From Planctomycetota bacterium (GTDB lineage Bacteria > Planctomycetota > Phycisphaerae > Tepidisphaerales > Tepidisphaeraceae), in assembly GCA_039182125.1 (NCBI GenBank), contig JBCDCH010000005.1, positions 1 to 64,000 of the forward strand: a stretch of DNA of 64,000 bases. Reading direction: 5' to 3'. The position numbers and the translations under genes are program-made. A model generated the notes under the pieces. That model was not told the origin of the DNA. It did not search any database and was given only the letters and a program-made list of their open reading frames with translations. Shown here piece by piece: positions 17,675 to 26,309 of this stretch (position 1 is the stretch's first letter; the number at the start of each line of letters is the position of its first letter).

Positions 17675-19885
17675 ATGTTCCTTTCACCCCGGCCATCCTC
17701 CGAACCTGACCCCGCCGTACGGGGATTACGCCCACGGCGGTTGGCGATGGCGGCGATGGCGGCGGTGGCGGCGGTGGTTCTGGCGATGGGCACGCCGAGC
17801 TTTGCGGCCGGTGACGTGGGTCGTTTGGCCGATCAACTTCGCTCTGCCCGGACGCAACTCGAACGCGACACTGCGGCCAACCGCCTCGCCAGTCGCCCCC
17901 AGGCCGAGGCGGCCGACGTGCTCCGTGCAACGCTTCGCGATCCGACCGACACGGGCGGTCGGCTCGCCGTGGCCCGCGCACTGGCCCGCCACGCCCGGCC
18001 CGACGACACGGAGTGGATCGACCCCTTGTTCGCGGCCCTGACCAACGGCGGCGACGAAACGCTGGCGATGGCCGTCGCCGACGCATTGGGCCCGTACGCG
18101 ACCCGGCCACCGGTCACGGCACGCTTGGCACAGATCGCGCAGGCCGACGGCAAGGTATCGGTCCGGTTGGCGGCGCTGCGTGCGCTGGGTTCCGCGCCGA
18201 CCGAGGCGGCCGCCCGTGCCGCTGCGACATTGCTCGACGCGGATGAGCCGCGGATCGCCAATGCGGCCGGAGTGGCCATCGCTCGCATCGCGGCCCTCGA
18301 CGATGCCGATCCGGCATTGGTCAGTGCATGGATGGCCGACCGGCTCGAGGCGGGCGATTTCGCGGAGGTGGTGCTGGTCAATCGCGCCCGCCGTTCGGAT
18401 CGCAACGTGGCCGATCTTGCCGAGGCCCGTGCGACCTTGCGGCGGTCGCTGACCGAGGTCTACCGCAACGCCGACGACAAGCCGGTCGTGCTCGAACAGT
18501 TCCTCACCAGCCCCGACGGCAATGTCCGCCTGCTGGGCGCGGAATTGGTTTACAGGGCGGTGACCGAGACTGGCATGGTGGCCGCGTCGGTCAAGCCGTT
18601 CGTGATCGACCTGGTCGGCGACGATCGTCCTGCGGTACGGCGTGAGGCGGCGGCGGCGTTGGGCGTGCTCAACGAGCCGGCCGCGACCGAGGCGCTGCTC
18701 GTTCAGATCGAGCAGGAGCCGGACGCGTCGGTGCGGGCGGCGTTGGCCACGGCGCTGGGCCCGTTGCGGGATTTGCGTGCGGTGGAGCCGCTGATGGCGT
18801 TGTTGCGGGATCCGTCGCCGACGGTGATCTCGGCGGCCTGCCGGTCGTTGCGCCAACTCGGCCCGGTGCTGCGCCGTGACGACCCGAACCTTGCCCGCAT
18901 GGTCGCTGCCGAAACCGAAGACTTGTTGCTCAATCGCACCCAGCGTGGTGACGGTCCGATCCGGGAACACGCGGTCGGGGCGTTCGCCGCGCTGAGCGGG
19001 CCGGACGGGACGGCGACATTGACCCGCCTGCTGCTCGCCCGGCCACGAGAGATCGACGGCGTTCTCGTCGCCGCGCTCAACGGACTGGCAACACACGGCG
19101 ACGAGCGGGCCGGCGATGCGGTGGCGGAACTGGCGGGCCACGAGAACGCGCGGGTCCGGCAGGCCGCGGTGCAGGCGGTGGTCAAGACGAGCATTTCCTT
19201 CGAGCGGGCCGACCTGCTCCGGCAACGACTCAGCGAAACCAACGAGCCGGCGGCGGTCGTGCGCGAGGAAGCGTGGAAGTCGTTGCTCGCGTTGATGCCG
19301 ATGGCACCGGAGGTGCAACTCGCGGCTTGGCCCGAGCGGTTCCGTGACGAGCCGACGCGCCAATTGGCGGTGTTCGAGGTGCTGGCCGAGATGGCTGCGG
19401 CGCGCGGCGATGTCGAGGCCCAGAGCTATCGCCTGCAACAGATCGGCAATCTGCAGGCGTCGATCGGACGCTGGGGCGAGGCGGCCGGTTCGCTTCGGCA
19501 GTCGCTCGACATCGTCAAGGACCGGCCCGGCACCCAGCCGGTCGTTCTGCTTTCGCTCTCGGGAGAACTGCTCACGGCACTCCTGCGGGATCGCCAATAC
19601 GACGCGGCCCTGGAGTTCGCCGCCGAACTGATCGCGTCCGATCCGCAATATCGCGGCGACGTCGGCGATCGCATTCGCAAGGAAACCGACCGCCTGTTCA
19701 AGGCCAACGAACTCGCCGATGCGCAGCGCCTGGTGAGTGCTGCTTTGTCGATGCAGCCGCCGCTGGACGATGCGTTCGTCGAACGGCTCCGTGAGACGTC
19801 GGACAAGATCCAACTTCGCCGCGATGCAGGTAGCGAAACCGATCGCCTCGGTCCCGACACGCTCACGTCCCTCGACCGGAGCTAA
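17675..19885 (+). CDS. secreted or periplasmic HEAT-repeat protein
   Basis: 736 residues. The N-terminus has an Arg-rich start, a hydrophobic stretch and a signal-peptidase-like site (GTPSFA/AG near residue 45). The body is a series of HEAT-like helical repeats (for example RPAVRREAAAALGVLNEPAA and DASVRAALATALGPLRDLRA). A TPR-like region follows in the last 150 residues (SIGRWGEAAGSLRQSLDIV). This suggests a binding scaffold outside the cytoplasm. It is followed by a GTG-started membrane protein after 2 bases. Confidence 0.75.
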   Translation: MFLSPRPSSEPDPAVRGLRPRRLAMAAMAAVAAVVLAMGTPSFAAGDVGRLADQLRSARTQLERDTAANRLASRPQAEAADVLRATLRDPTDTGGRLAVARALARHARPDDTEWIDPLFAALTNGGDETLAMAVADALGPYATRPPVTARLAQIAQADGKVSVRLAALRALGSAPTEAAARAAATLLDADEPRIANAAGVAIARIAALDDADPALVSAWMADRLEAGDFAEVVLVNRARRSDRNVADLAEARATLRRSLTEVYRNADDKPVVLEQFLTSPDGNVRLLGAELVYRAVTETGMVAASVKPFVIDLVGDDRPAVRREAAAALGVLNEPAATEALLVQIEQEPDASVRAALATALGPLRDLRAVEPLMALLRDPSPTVISAACRSLRQLGPVLRRDDPNLARMVAAETEDLLLNRTQRGDGPIREHAVGAFAALSGPDGTATLTRLLLARPREIDGVLVAALNGLATHGDERAGDAVAELAGHENARVRQAAVQAVVKTSISFERADLLRQRLSETNEPAAVVREEAWKSLLALMPMAPEVQLAAWPERFRDEPTRQLAVFEVLAEMAAARGDVEAQSYRLQQIGNLQASIGRWGEAAGSLRQSLDIVKDRPGTQPVVLLSLSGELLTALLRDRQYDAALEFAAELIASDPQYRGDVGDRIRKETDRLFKANELADAQRLVSAALSMQPPLDDAFVERLRETSDKIQLRRDAGSETDRLGPDTLTSLDRS

Positions 19886-19887
19886 CC

Positions 19888-20634
19888 GTGCTCGCTGCGG
19901 CGCTGTTTGCAGTTGCGTTTGTCCCCGGTACCTACGTCGATCGGCCGATCAGCGGCGATGGCTCGACCATGCGTATCGACGGGCCGGTGATCACGCAATG
20001 GGATGCTGATGGTGCGAAGTCCGCGACGGTGCCGTTGGCGGACGTGGTGATCGACGAGCGGGCGTACCTGCCGGCGTCGGGGTGGGTGCCCGAGCCACCG
20101 GATACGCTGCGGCGTCAGGCGGTGGCCGGCGGGGTCTTGCTGACCGCGCTCGTGATCGTGGCACTCATGTTGCCAAGGCGGCGGGTGCTCGCGGTCGTGG
20201 GGGTCGTCACGCTTGGCACCGCGGTGATCGTCGCATGGTCCGCGACTCGGCCGACGGTGCGTGCGATGACCGGGACGATCTGGCTCGACGGCCGGGCGGA
20301 TACGTGGACGTGGTACCGGAGCCCGACCGACACCGTGCTCATGCTCCCGGCGGATCGGCAGACGTTTCTGATCGCGTACGACCGGCGGCACCTTGCGACG
20401 CTGGCCCCGGTGTTGCACGTCGATGCGGTGGGGCGGATGGAATCGTTGGAGCTGACGATGCCGGCGGACGTGACGGCGGCCGTGGTGCGCGTGGGCGAAG
20501 GTGAGCCGGAACCGGGAACGGGCCGGTCGCCGTTACGGACGATGGCCCGGCAGTTGTACCAGCGACCCGGCGTCGAAATCGTCGCGGAAGGTGAGCGGGG
20601 CGTCGTCCTGGAAACCCGGCAGACTCGACCGTAA
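19888..20634 (+). CDS. hypothetical membrane protein
   Basis: 248 residues, not recognised. A short hydrophobic N-terminus (LAAALFAVAFVPG) may be a signal. Two further hydrophobic segments at about 77-94 and 100-117 flank RRR, and a soluble region of about 130 residues follows. The start is GTG, 2 bases after the HEAT-repeat gene, so the two are probably translated together and may act in one envelope complex (inference). It converges on the oxidoreductase gene. Confidence 0.6.
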   Translation: MLAAALFAVAFVPGTYVDRPISGDGSTMRIDGPVITQWDADGAKSATVPLADVVIDERAYLPASGWVPEPPDTLRRQAVAGGVLLTALVIVALMLPRRRVLAVVGVVTLGTAVIVAWSATRPTVRAMTGTIWLDGRADTWTWYRSPTDTVLMLPADRQTFLIAYDRRHLATLAPVLHVDAVGRMESLELTMPADVTAAVVRVGEGEPEPGTGRSPLRTMARQLYQRPGVEIVAEGERGVVLETRQTRP

Positions 20635-20638
20635 CGAC

Positions 20639-21667
20639 TCAGCGGAGCACGTCGGCGACGTCGATGGCGACGCCGGTTTCCGCGCTTCGCCGTGCGGCGA
20701 TGACGGTCGCGAAGGTCTGAAGATTGTCGTGGCCGTTCGTGAGTGATAGCGTGCCTTGAGCGATCGCGTTCACGAAATGCGCGAGCGCCGCCGCTTGCGA
20801 GTCGGGCGCGTCGTCCGGGGCGATCGACTTGGTGGTTTCGCCGCTGTGCCACAGGTCCGAGCGTTCGAGCAGCGTGTGCTCATCGGTCTTGCGGCCGAAG
20901 CGGATGCAGCCGTCCGCGCATTGCAGCCGCCACTCGCCGTCCCAGCTGCTGACGTATCCCTTCGCCGCCCAGTCGCCGTGGTAGGTGAACCGTGTGCCGT
21001 CGTCGAGGTGCAGGATCATGGCCAGTGCCGCCTCGCCCTGGTACCACGACCACGACGGGTTGAACGTCTCGGCATACACGCGACTGACGTTGTGACCGGT
21101 GACATGGCGGATCAGGTCGATGTGGTGGACGGCCATGTCCATGAGCAGCACGTGTGGCATCGTTTCCCGGAAGCTGCCGGTGAAGTCGCCGGGGATGAAG
21201 AAGTCCAGATGGCCGTGCCCGAACACGCCGAGCGGAGCCGCGGCGAACGTCTTCTTGAGCGTGAGCACCGGTGGCTTCCAGCGGTAGTTCTGCGAGACCA
21301 TCAGTGTGCGGTCCGCCGCATCCGCAGCGGCGACCATCGCCTTGGCATCGTCTAAGGATTCGGCGATGGGCTTCTCGATGAGCAGGTGACGACCTGCGGC
21401 GAAGACGGCTTCGGCCTGCGCGCGATGGCCGGCCGGTGGCGTGGCGCAGAGCACCGCGTCGGAGTCGATCGCCGCGAGCGCGGCATCGAGATCGGCGAAG
21501 CAACGTTCTCTCGGCAGTCCGGTCAGTTCCTGGGCCTTGTCCAGCGCTTCGGTGTTCGGATCGACCAGCGCGACCAGTTCGACATCGGGGCTCGGGTGGG
21601 TCGTGTTGCGGAGCCAGCCGCCACCGTGTCCGCCGACACCCGCTTGAATGAGTTTGAGTTTGTTCAC
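20639..21667 (-). CDS. Gfo/Idh/MocA-family oxidoreductase
   Basis: 342 residues. The Rossmann opening is LKLIQAGVGGHGGGWL, followed by the nucleotide-discriminating DPNTEAL and the family's HLLIEKPIAESLDDAKAM block (EKP motif). The C-terminal half supplies the substrate side, with VLLMDMAVHHIDLIRHVTG. Members oxidise or reduce sugars and cyclitols with NAD(P). The gene overlaps the end of the SGNH hydrolase gene by 4 bases (ATGA). The pair may process a sugar or sugar ester, which is common in planctomycete carbohydrate loci. Confidence 0.88.
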   Translation of the reverse strand: MNKLKLIQAGVGGHGGGWLRNTTHPSPDVELVALVDPNTEALDKAQELTGLPRERCFADLDAALAAIDSDAVLCATPPAGHRAQAEAVFAAGRHLLIEKPIAESLDDAKAMVAAADAADRTLMVSQNYRWKPPVLTLKKTFAAAPLGVFGHGHLDFFIPGDFTGSFRETMPHVLLMDMAVHHIDLIRHVTGHNVSRVYAETFNPSWSWYQGEAALAMILHLDDGTRFTYHGDWAAKGYVSSWDGEWRLQCADGCIRFGRKTDEHTLLERSDLWHSGETTKSIAPDDAPDSQAAALAHFVNAIAQGTLSLTNGHDNLQTFATVIAARRSAETGVAIDVADVLR

Positions 21668-22314
21668 GAGAGCGCTCCGGTGTCGTTGAGCCAGGTGTTG
21701 GCGAGCAACGTGTGGCCGAGGGGCGTCGGGTGGACGCCGTCATTGGTCCAAAGCAAGTCCGGCCGGGCATCGCGTGCATCGGCGATGGCGCCGAACATGC
21801 CAACGACGATCGCGTCGAAGTCCGCCGCGAGTGTCCGAACGGTTTCGAGGTAGCTTCGCAGGATGTCGTTGCCCGACTTAGGCTGTGGCGGACTGTCGAT
21901 CACGGTCGGTTCGCAGAGTACCAAGCGCACGTCGGGCAGGGTGCCGCGGGTTTGTGTGAGCAGGGTTCGGTAGACATCGGTGTACTCATCGACCGGTACG
22001 CCGCGGCCCTGCCCATCGAGCTGACGCCACACGTCGTTCACGCCAATCTTGATGCTGAGCACCGTCGGCGCGACCGCGAGCACGTCGTTCTCCCAGCGAT
22101 CTTGCAGGTCGAGGATGGTGTTGCCCGAGTGCCCGTGGTTGAGGATCGCGGGCAGCGTCGTCGGATTGCCGGCAGCGAGTCGGTGATGAACCATGCGGAC
22201 GTAGCCGTGCCCGAGCCGGTCCGGGTCGTCGCGCTGGCCGCAGTCGGTGATGGAGTCGCCGATGAAGAGGACGACATCGTTCTTGGTCAGTGAAAGCGGA
22301 CGTTCTGCGGGCAT
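21664..22314 (-). CDS. SGNH/GDSL-family hydrolase
   Basis: 216 residues. Block I is VLFIGDSITDCGQR (nucleophile Ser), block II contains HGHSGNTILDL (oxyanion Gly), block III is IGVNDVW (Asn), and block V is NDGVHPTPLGH (Asp/His pair). These are all catalytic pieces of SGNH esterases such as carbohydrate acetyl esterases. There is no signal peptide. The gene is translationally coupled to the Gfo/Idh/MocA gene and divergent from the DUF2254 gene. Confidence 0.88.
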   Translation of the reverse strand: MPAERPLSLTKNDVVLFIGDSITDCGQRDDPDRLGHGYVRMVHHRLAAGNPTTLPAILNHGHSGNTILDLQDRWENDVLAVAPTVLSIKIGVNDVWRQLDGQGRGVPVDEYTDVYRTLLTQTRGTLPDVRLVLCEPTVIDSPPQPKSGNDILRSYLETVRTLAADFDAIVVGMFGAIADARDARPDLLWTNDGVHPTPLGHTLLANTWLNDTGALS

Positions 22315-22337
22315 TGGCGAGAGGGTACCGTGCGGAG

Positions 22338-23723
22338 GTGAAGAGGCGAGCCGACCGTGGTAAGAACCGACTGCCGATGCCGGCGTGGCTGGCGGTGTTG
22401 ATCGAAGCGTTGCGGGCGAGCTTCTGGTTGTTGCCGAGCGTGATGGTGTGCGTGGCGTTGGTCGCCGGGTTTGTTTTTCCCGTGCTCGATCGCTGGTACT
22501 TCGGCGACTTCGACGGTGGCTATGCGAGCACGGTCGGGTTGTGGTTCGACGGCCAGGCCCAGGGTGCCCGCGAGTTTCTCGGGACCGTGGCCGGCAGTGC
22601 ATTGACCGTGGCCGGCGTGGTGTTCTCGATCACGATCGCGACGTTGTCGATGGCCGCCGGGCAGTACGGCCCGCGTTTGCTTCGCCAGTTCATTGCCGAT
22701 CGCGGCAACCAGTTCACGCTCGGGACGTTTCTTGCCACGTTCGCGTACTGCCTGATCGTTCTTCGTGTCATCCCCGATGCGAATTTCGGCGAGACGTACA
22801 TGCCCCGGCTGTCCGTGTCGGTCGCGCTCGCCCTTGCGTTGCTGTCGATCGGCGTGCTGATCTGGTTCATCCACCACATCGCCGAGAGCATGCGGCCGGC
22901 CAAGCTGATCGCGGACGTCGGCAACGAACTCGATGCGGCGTTCGACCGGGCTCATCGCGACCATGTCGGAGATTCGATCGATGTCGCGGGTGACGACGTG
23001 TTCGAGTCGACCGATGCCGATGTGGTACGCAGCGAGCAGGTCGGCTACGTCGAGGCGATCGAGTTCGCCGCGTTGTTTGATCGGGCGGTCGAGAGGGATC
23101 TGTGCTTCCGATTGCTGGTTCGGCCGGGGACGTACGTTTTCGAAGGGACCGGGCTGGTGAGTTGCCACCCTCGGGATGGGATCGACGGGGTGGACACGGA
23201 TTCCCTGCGGCGTGCGGTGCGGGTCAGCCCCGAGCGGACGTTGGCACAAGACGTCGAGTTCGGCATGGACCAGTTGTCGGAGATGGCGATTCGCGCACTC
23301 TCGTCGGGGATCAACGACCCACGCACGGCGATGACTTGTATCAACCGGCTCGGTGCGGTCTTGGCGAAGGAGTGCGGCCGAGACCCGATCCGGCCCGTCC
23401 GTGGCATGGGCGGCGAGCCACGGCTGATCATCCAGGTATCGACGTTCGACCGCCTGCTGCGTGGCGCGTTCGACGGGATTCGCCACGCGGCCGAGCGATC
23501 GTTCGGGGTGCAGCTTCGGCTCATCGAAGTGCTGACGATGATCGGCCGGTCAGCCGTCCGCCCAGAGCAGCGCGAGGTGTTGGCGGAGATGGTCGAACTG
23601 GTCAGCGCGTCGGCGTCGTCGGAACTTCTCGACGCCGACCGTGAGACGCTGCGTGACCGATGTGCCGAGGCCAGCGAGGCGATCAACGGTGGCCGGGACG
23701 ACGAAGCGTCTTACCGCGAGTAA
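22338..23723 (+). CDS. DUF2254-family membrane protein
   Basis: About 461 residues. Four predicted membrane helices lie in the first 200 residues, including the segments around FWLLPSVMVCVALVAGFVF and LALALLSIGVLIWFIHHI. A cytoplasmic C-terminal domain follows with SGINDPRTAMTCINRLG, a hallmark of DUF2254. The function of the family is not established; a channel-like role has been suggested by its shape. The start is uncertain: GTG 22290, GTG 22338 or ATG 22377. I chose 22338 because GAGAGGG precedes it and it avoids overlap with the divergent SGNH gene. Confidence 0.8.
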   Translation: MKRRADRGKNRLPMPAWLAVLIEALRASFWLLPSVMVCVALVAGFVFPVLDRWYFGDFDGGYASTVGLWFDGQAQGAREFLGTVAGSALTVAGVVFSITIATLSMAAGQYGPRLLRQFIADRGNQFTLGTFLATFAYCLIVLRVIPDANFGETYMPRLSVSVALALALLSIGVLIWFIHHIAESMRPAKLIADVGNELDAAFDRAHRDHVGDSIDVAGDDVFESTDADVVRSEQVGYVEAIEFAALFDRAVERDLCFRLLVRPGTYVFEGTGLVSCHPRDGIDGVDTDSLRRAVRVSPERTLAQDVEFGMDQLSEMAIRALSSGINDPRTAMTCINRLGAVLAKECGRDPIRPVRGMGGEPRLIIQVSTFDRLLRGAFDGIRHAAERSFGVQLRLIEVLTMIGRSAVRPEQREVLAEMVELVSASASSELLDADRETLRDRCAEASEAINGGRDDEASYRE

Positions 23724-23732
23724 CGACCGGCT

Positions 23733-24452
23733 TTACTTCTTCAGCCGCCGGGCAAGGCCGAGTACGGTGAATCCGGCGATGCCGGCGAACGCGCTGGCCG
23801 GTAGCGGAACCGCGGCAACGCAGTCTTCGGCATTGCTCAGTCGCAGCACCAAGTCGTTGAAGTCGTTCTTGGACCGGCCCTTGGTGATCGATTCGTTGAT
23901 CGTGATGTCTTCCCAGAACATGATGAACGTCGGCAGGTCCGAGCCGTCGTCGATCTCGAAGGTGATCACGTGGTCGCGGTTGTCGGCGTTGTCGGCGGGG
24001 CGTTGGGAGTGCTGGCCCCCTTCACCGCCGTCACGGCCGACCACGAGCATGTTGTCGAGCAGGTCGGCTTCACCGTGGCAGACGATCCATGGGCAGTCCT
24101 GTTCGACTTCATAGCCGTAGCCGGTGGTCTCGAACATGATCTGGAGTTCGCCGTTGCCGTCGAAGTAGCCGGAGTACTGCTGGTTGTTCGAGAACTTGGC
24201 GACGGCCTCGACGTTGACGCCGGCAAAGCCCGCAGCGGAGAGGTTCAGGCCGATCTCGTCGTCGACGTAGCGGGCGGTGGTGGAGCCGTTGGAGTAGCCC
24301 TGCTCGATGGCGTTGAAGCTGCCGCCGTAGAGGTGGGCGAGAATCTGGGTGACGCCATGCTCGCCGGCCGGTGGCGGTTCGAGTCCGGCAAGGGCGGCGG
24401 GAGCGAGTGCGGCGGAAGCGACAGCGGCGAGGAGTGCGGCGGTGCGTTTCAT
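23733..24452 (-). CDS. secreted PEP-CTERM-like protein with a DUF4114-like domain (copy 2)
   Basis: 239 residues. It has a signal peptide (MKRTAALLAAVASAALAPAA) and a beta-rich middle. The segment FWEDITINESITKGRSKNDF followed by NDLVLRL matches the DUF4114 end motif (ED...D.DFND). The C-terminus is a VPLPAS motif, a hydrophobic helix and ARRLKK. That is the PEP-CTERM sorting layout in its VPLPAS form, in which the tail is cut by exosortase and the protein is exported to the surface. It is a paralog of the gene directly upstream. The ligand is unknown. Confidence 0.75.
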   Translation of the reverse strand: MKRTAALLAAVASAALAPAALAGLEPPPAGEHGVTQILAHLYGGSFNAIEQGYSNGSTTARYVDDEIGLNLSAAGFAGVNVEAVAKFSNNQQYSGYFDGNGELQIMFETTGYGYEVEQDCPWIVCHGEADLLDNMLVVGRDGGEGGQHSQRPADNADNRDHVITFEIDDGSDLPTFIMFWEDITINESITKGRSKNDFNDLVLRLSNAEDCVAAVPLPASAFAGIAGFTVLGLARRLKK

Positions 24453-24503
24453 GGGATTGGACCTGGGTGAAGTCGGCGACTCACCGCAGACATACCCGCG
24501 CAC

Positions 24504-24545
24504 CAAAACACGGGCGACGAATCCCGAGAGATTCATCGCCCGTGT
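24504..24545 (-). terminator. intrinsic terminator between the two PEP-CTERM paralogs
   Basis: Arms of 16 bases (24508-24523 and 24530-24545) pair with one mismatch around a six-base loop. On the minus strand the stem is followed by TTTT. It lies 70 bases after the stop of the upstream paralog, so the two paralogs are likely separate transcripts. Confidence 0.75.
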
Positions 24546-24615
24546 TGCCCGAAAGTTGATCGGATCGTGCGGCTTGTAGGGGCAGCCGCGACGCGTGTCC
24601 GATAAGTGCGGCCGT

Positions 24616-25344
24616 TTACTTGCGGAGCTTGCGAACGACGCCGAGCGCGCCCACACCGCCGAGGATCAGCAGGCCACCGAGGGCGGACGCCGGGATCGGC
24701 ACGACCGCCGAGGCCGAGTCGACGCTGCTGAGCCGGACGACGAGGTCGTTGAAGTCGGCCTTGGTGCGGTTCTTGCCGATGCCCGGCTGTTCGGAGAGGT
24801 CTTCCCAGAACAGCAACAGGCTCTCGTCGCCGTCTTCTTCCTCGATAAGGAAGGTGATGAGTTGAACACGGCCGCCGGGGTTGAGGGCCGGGTCGGACGT
24901 GTGCAGGCCGGACTCGCCACCGTCACGGGCGACGAGGGTGGTGGCGGATTCCGCGTTGAACACGACCGGAGCGCTGTTGAGCATGCCGAACTGGTCGGTC
25001 ATGTCGAGCATTTGGAAGCCGGTGTCGGTCAGGATGCCGAACTCCTGAATGTTGTCGGAGTAAGAGGCGACGAGTTCGGCGGTGTACAGGCCGGCACCGA
25101 TGGACGAGTCGGACCCGTCATCGGCGACCCGGAAGGCGGTGACGCTGCCGGACACGTAGTCGGCGCCGCTGCGGCTGAAGGTGCCGCCGAAGGTGGCTTC
25201 GAGAATGCCGATGAAGCCGGGCTCACCCGCGCCGAGCGCACCGGTCTCGGTCGTGGCTGCCGAGGCAGCTGTGCCGGTAAGGGCGAAGACGGAAGCGGCT
25301 AAAAGTGTATTGCGCATTGCTGTTGCGAATCGGTTGCTGGACAT
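24616..25344 (-). CDS. secreted PEP-CTERM-like protein with a DUF4114-like domain (copy 1)
   Basis: 242 residues. It has a signal peptide (LLAASVFALTGTAASAA), a beta-rich region, then LLFWEDLSEQPGIGKNRTK followed by ADFNDLVVRL, the same end motif as the downstream paralog. The tail reads VPIPASALGGLLILGGVGAL plus VRKLRK, a PEP-CTERM-like sorting signal. AGGAAA is upstream of the ATG at 25344. It is separated from its paralog by a terminator and from hisA by another. Confidence 0.75.
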   Translation of the reverse strand: MSSNRFATAMRNTLLAASVFALTGTAASAATTETGALGAGEPGFIGILEATFGGTFSRSGADYVSGSVTAFRVADDGSDSSIGAGLYTAELVASYSDNIQEFGILTDTGFQMLDMTDQFGMLNSAPVVFNAESATTLVARDGGESGLHTSDPALNPGGRVQLITFLIEEEDGDESLLLFWEDLSEQPGIGKNRTKADFNDLVVRLSSVDSASAVVPIPASALGGLLILGGVGALGVVRKLRK

Positions 25345-25386
25345 GAGTTTCCTGAATATTGGCGAGGTTGATCGTGGCGAGTTAAC

Positions 25387-25408
25387 GAAAACCGGGGGAT
25401 CTCCCGGT
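25387..25408 (-). terminator. intrinsic terminator after hisA
   Basis: ACCGGG-AGATCC-CCCGGT on the minus strand, followed by TTTT, 20 bases after the hisA stop codon. It separates hisA from the PEP-CTERM gene downstream. Confidence 0.7.
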
Positions 25409-25427
25409 GCCCGAGACGATCCGTGTC

Positions 25428-26189
25428 TCAGCGACAAACTTGTAAAGCCTCTGCGAGCGAAAACCGGTCGTCGTAGAGCGCTCGACCGATAATGACACCT
25501 TTTATCGCGGAAGGTCGGATTAATTGAAGATCAGAAATGTTCGCAACACCCCCCGAGGCGATCACCGGGGTGTCGGTCGTGTCGGCTAGCGCGGATGTTC
25601 CGGCGAAATCGATGCCCGACAGCATACCGTCTCGCGCCACGTCCGTGTAGAGCAAAGCACCCAATCCGGTCCCGGTCGTGCGATTCGCAATCTCTTGGGC
25701 GGTCACGGTTTCTGTGTGAGTCCAGGCGGCGGTGGCGACTTGGCCGTTTTTGGCGTCGATGGCGAGGGTGAGGCGTTGCGGCATGTCGGTGCGGGCCATC
25801 AGTGCCTCGAACCACGGCCAATCCCGGATCGCCTTGGTGCCGACCACGACCCGCGTGACGCCGGCGTCGAGCAGGGCATCCACGTCGGCGGTCGAACGGA
25901 CCCCGCCGCCGGCCTGCACCCGAAGCCCGCTGGCGTCGGCGATACGTCGGATTACGTCGAGCTGCGAAACTTTGCCCGCCTTGGCCCCGTCCAGGTCGAC
26001 GACATGAAGCCACTGCGCGCCCGCGTGGGCGAAGCTTTGTGCGACGGCGATCGGGTCGTCGGCGTAGTCGATCTGGCGTTCGTAATCGCCCTGGACAAGC
26101 CGGATGACCTTGCCGCCACGCAGGTCGATCGCGGGGTAAAGCGTCAGGGCTGGCCTGTCGGCGATCGAAGTATTGGCCGTCGCGGTCAT
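25428..26189 (-). CDS. hisA: phosphoribosylformimino-5-aminoimidazole carboxamide ribotide isomerase
   Basis: 253 residues of the HisA half-barrel duplication. HisA isomerises ProFAR to PRFAR in histidine synthesis. The catalytic acids are visible as LYPAIDLRGGKVIRLVQGD (Asp in the first half) and LLYTDVARDGMLSGID (Asp in the second half). The phosphate loops are VQAGGGVRS and VIASGGVANISDL. No other his genes are adjacent, so the pathway is split in this genome. About 10 residues precede the family start. Confidence 0.93.
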   Translation of the reverse strand: MTATANTSIADRPALTLYPAIDLRGGKVIRLVQGDYERQIDYADDPIAVAQSFAHAGAQWLHVVDLDGAKAGKVSQLDVIRRIADASGLRVQAGGGVRSTADVDALLDAGVTRVVVGTKAIRDWPWFEALMARTDMPQRLTLAIDAKNGQVATAAWTHTETVTAQEIANRTTGTGLGALLYTDVARDGMLSGIDFAGTSALADTTDTPVIASGGVANISDLQLIRPSAIKGVIIGRALYDDRFSLAEALQVCR

Positions 26190-26309
26190 CGGCCGATGCT
26201 AGCCAAGTGCCTGGCCTTTGGTGTGTCACGCCGGCGAGGCTCGGTGGTCCTGTAATCCTCACTTGGCCCACCCGCGGATGCCCTGTTGTTTACCCAGATC
26301 CCTTTTCCG

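Noticed and set aside
17726-19813. 695-codon minus-strand open frame opposite the HEAT-repeat gene
   Set aside because: Antisense shadow of a repeat-rich gene; Arg/Gln/His-rich translation without recognisable domains.
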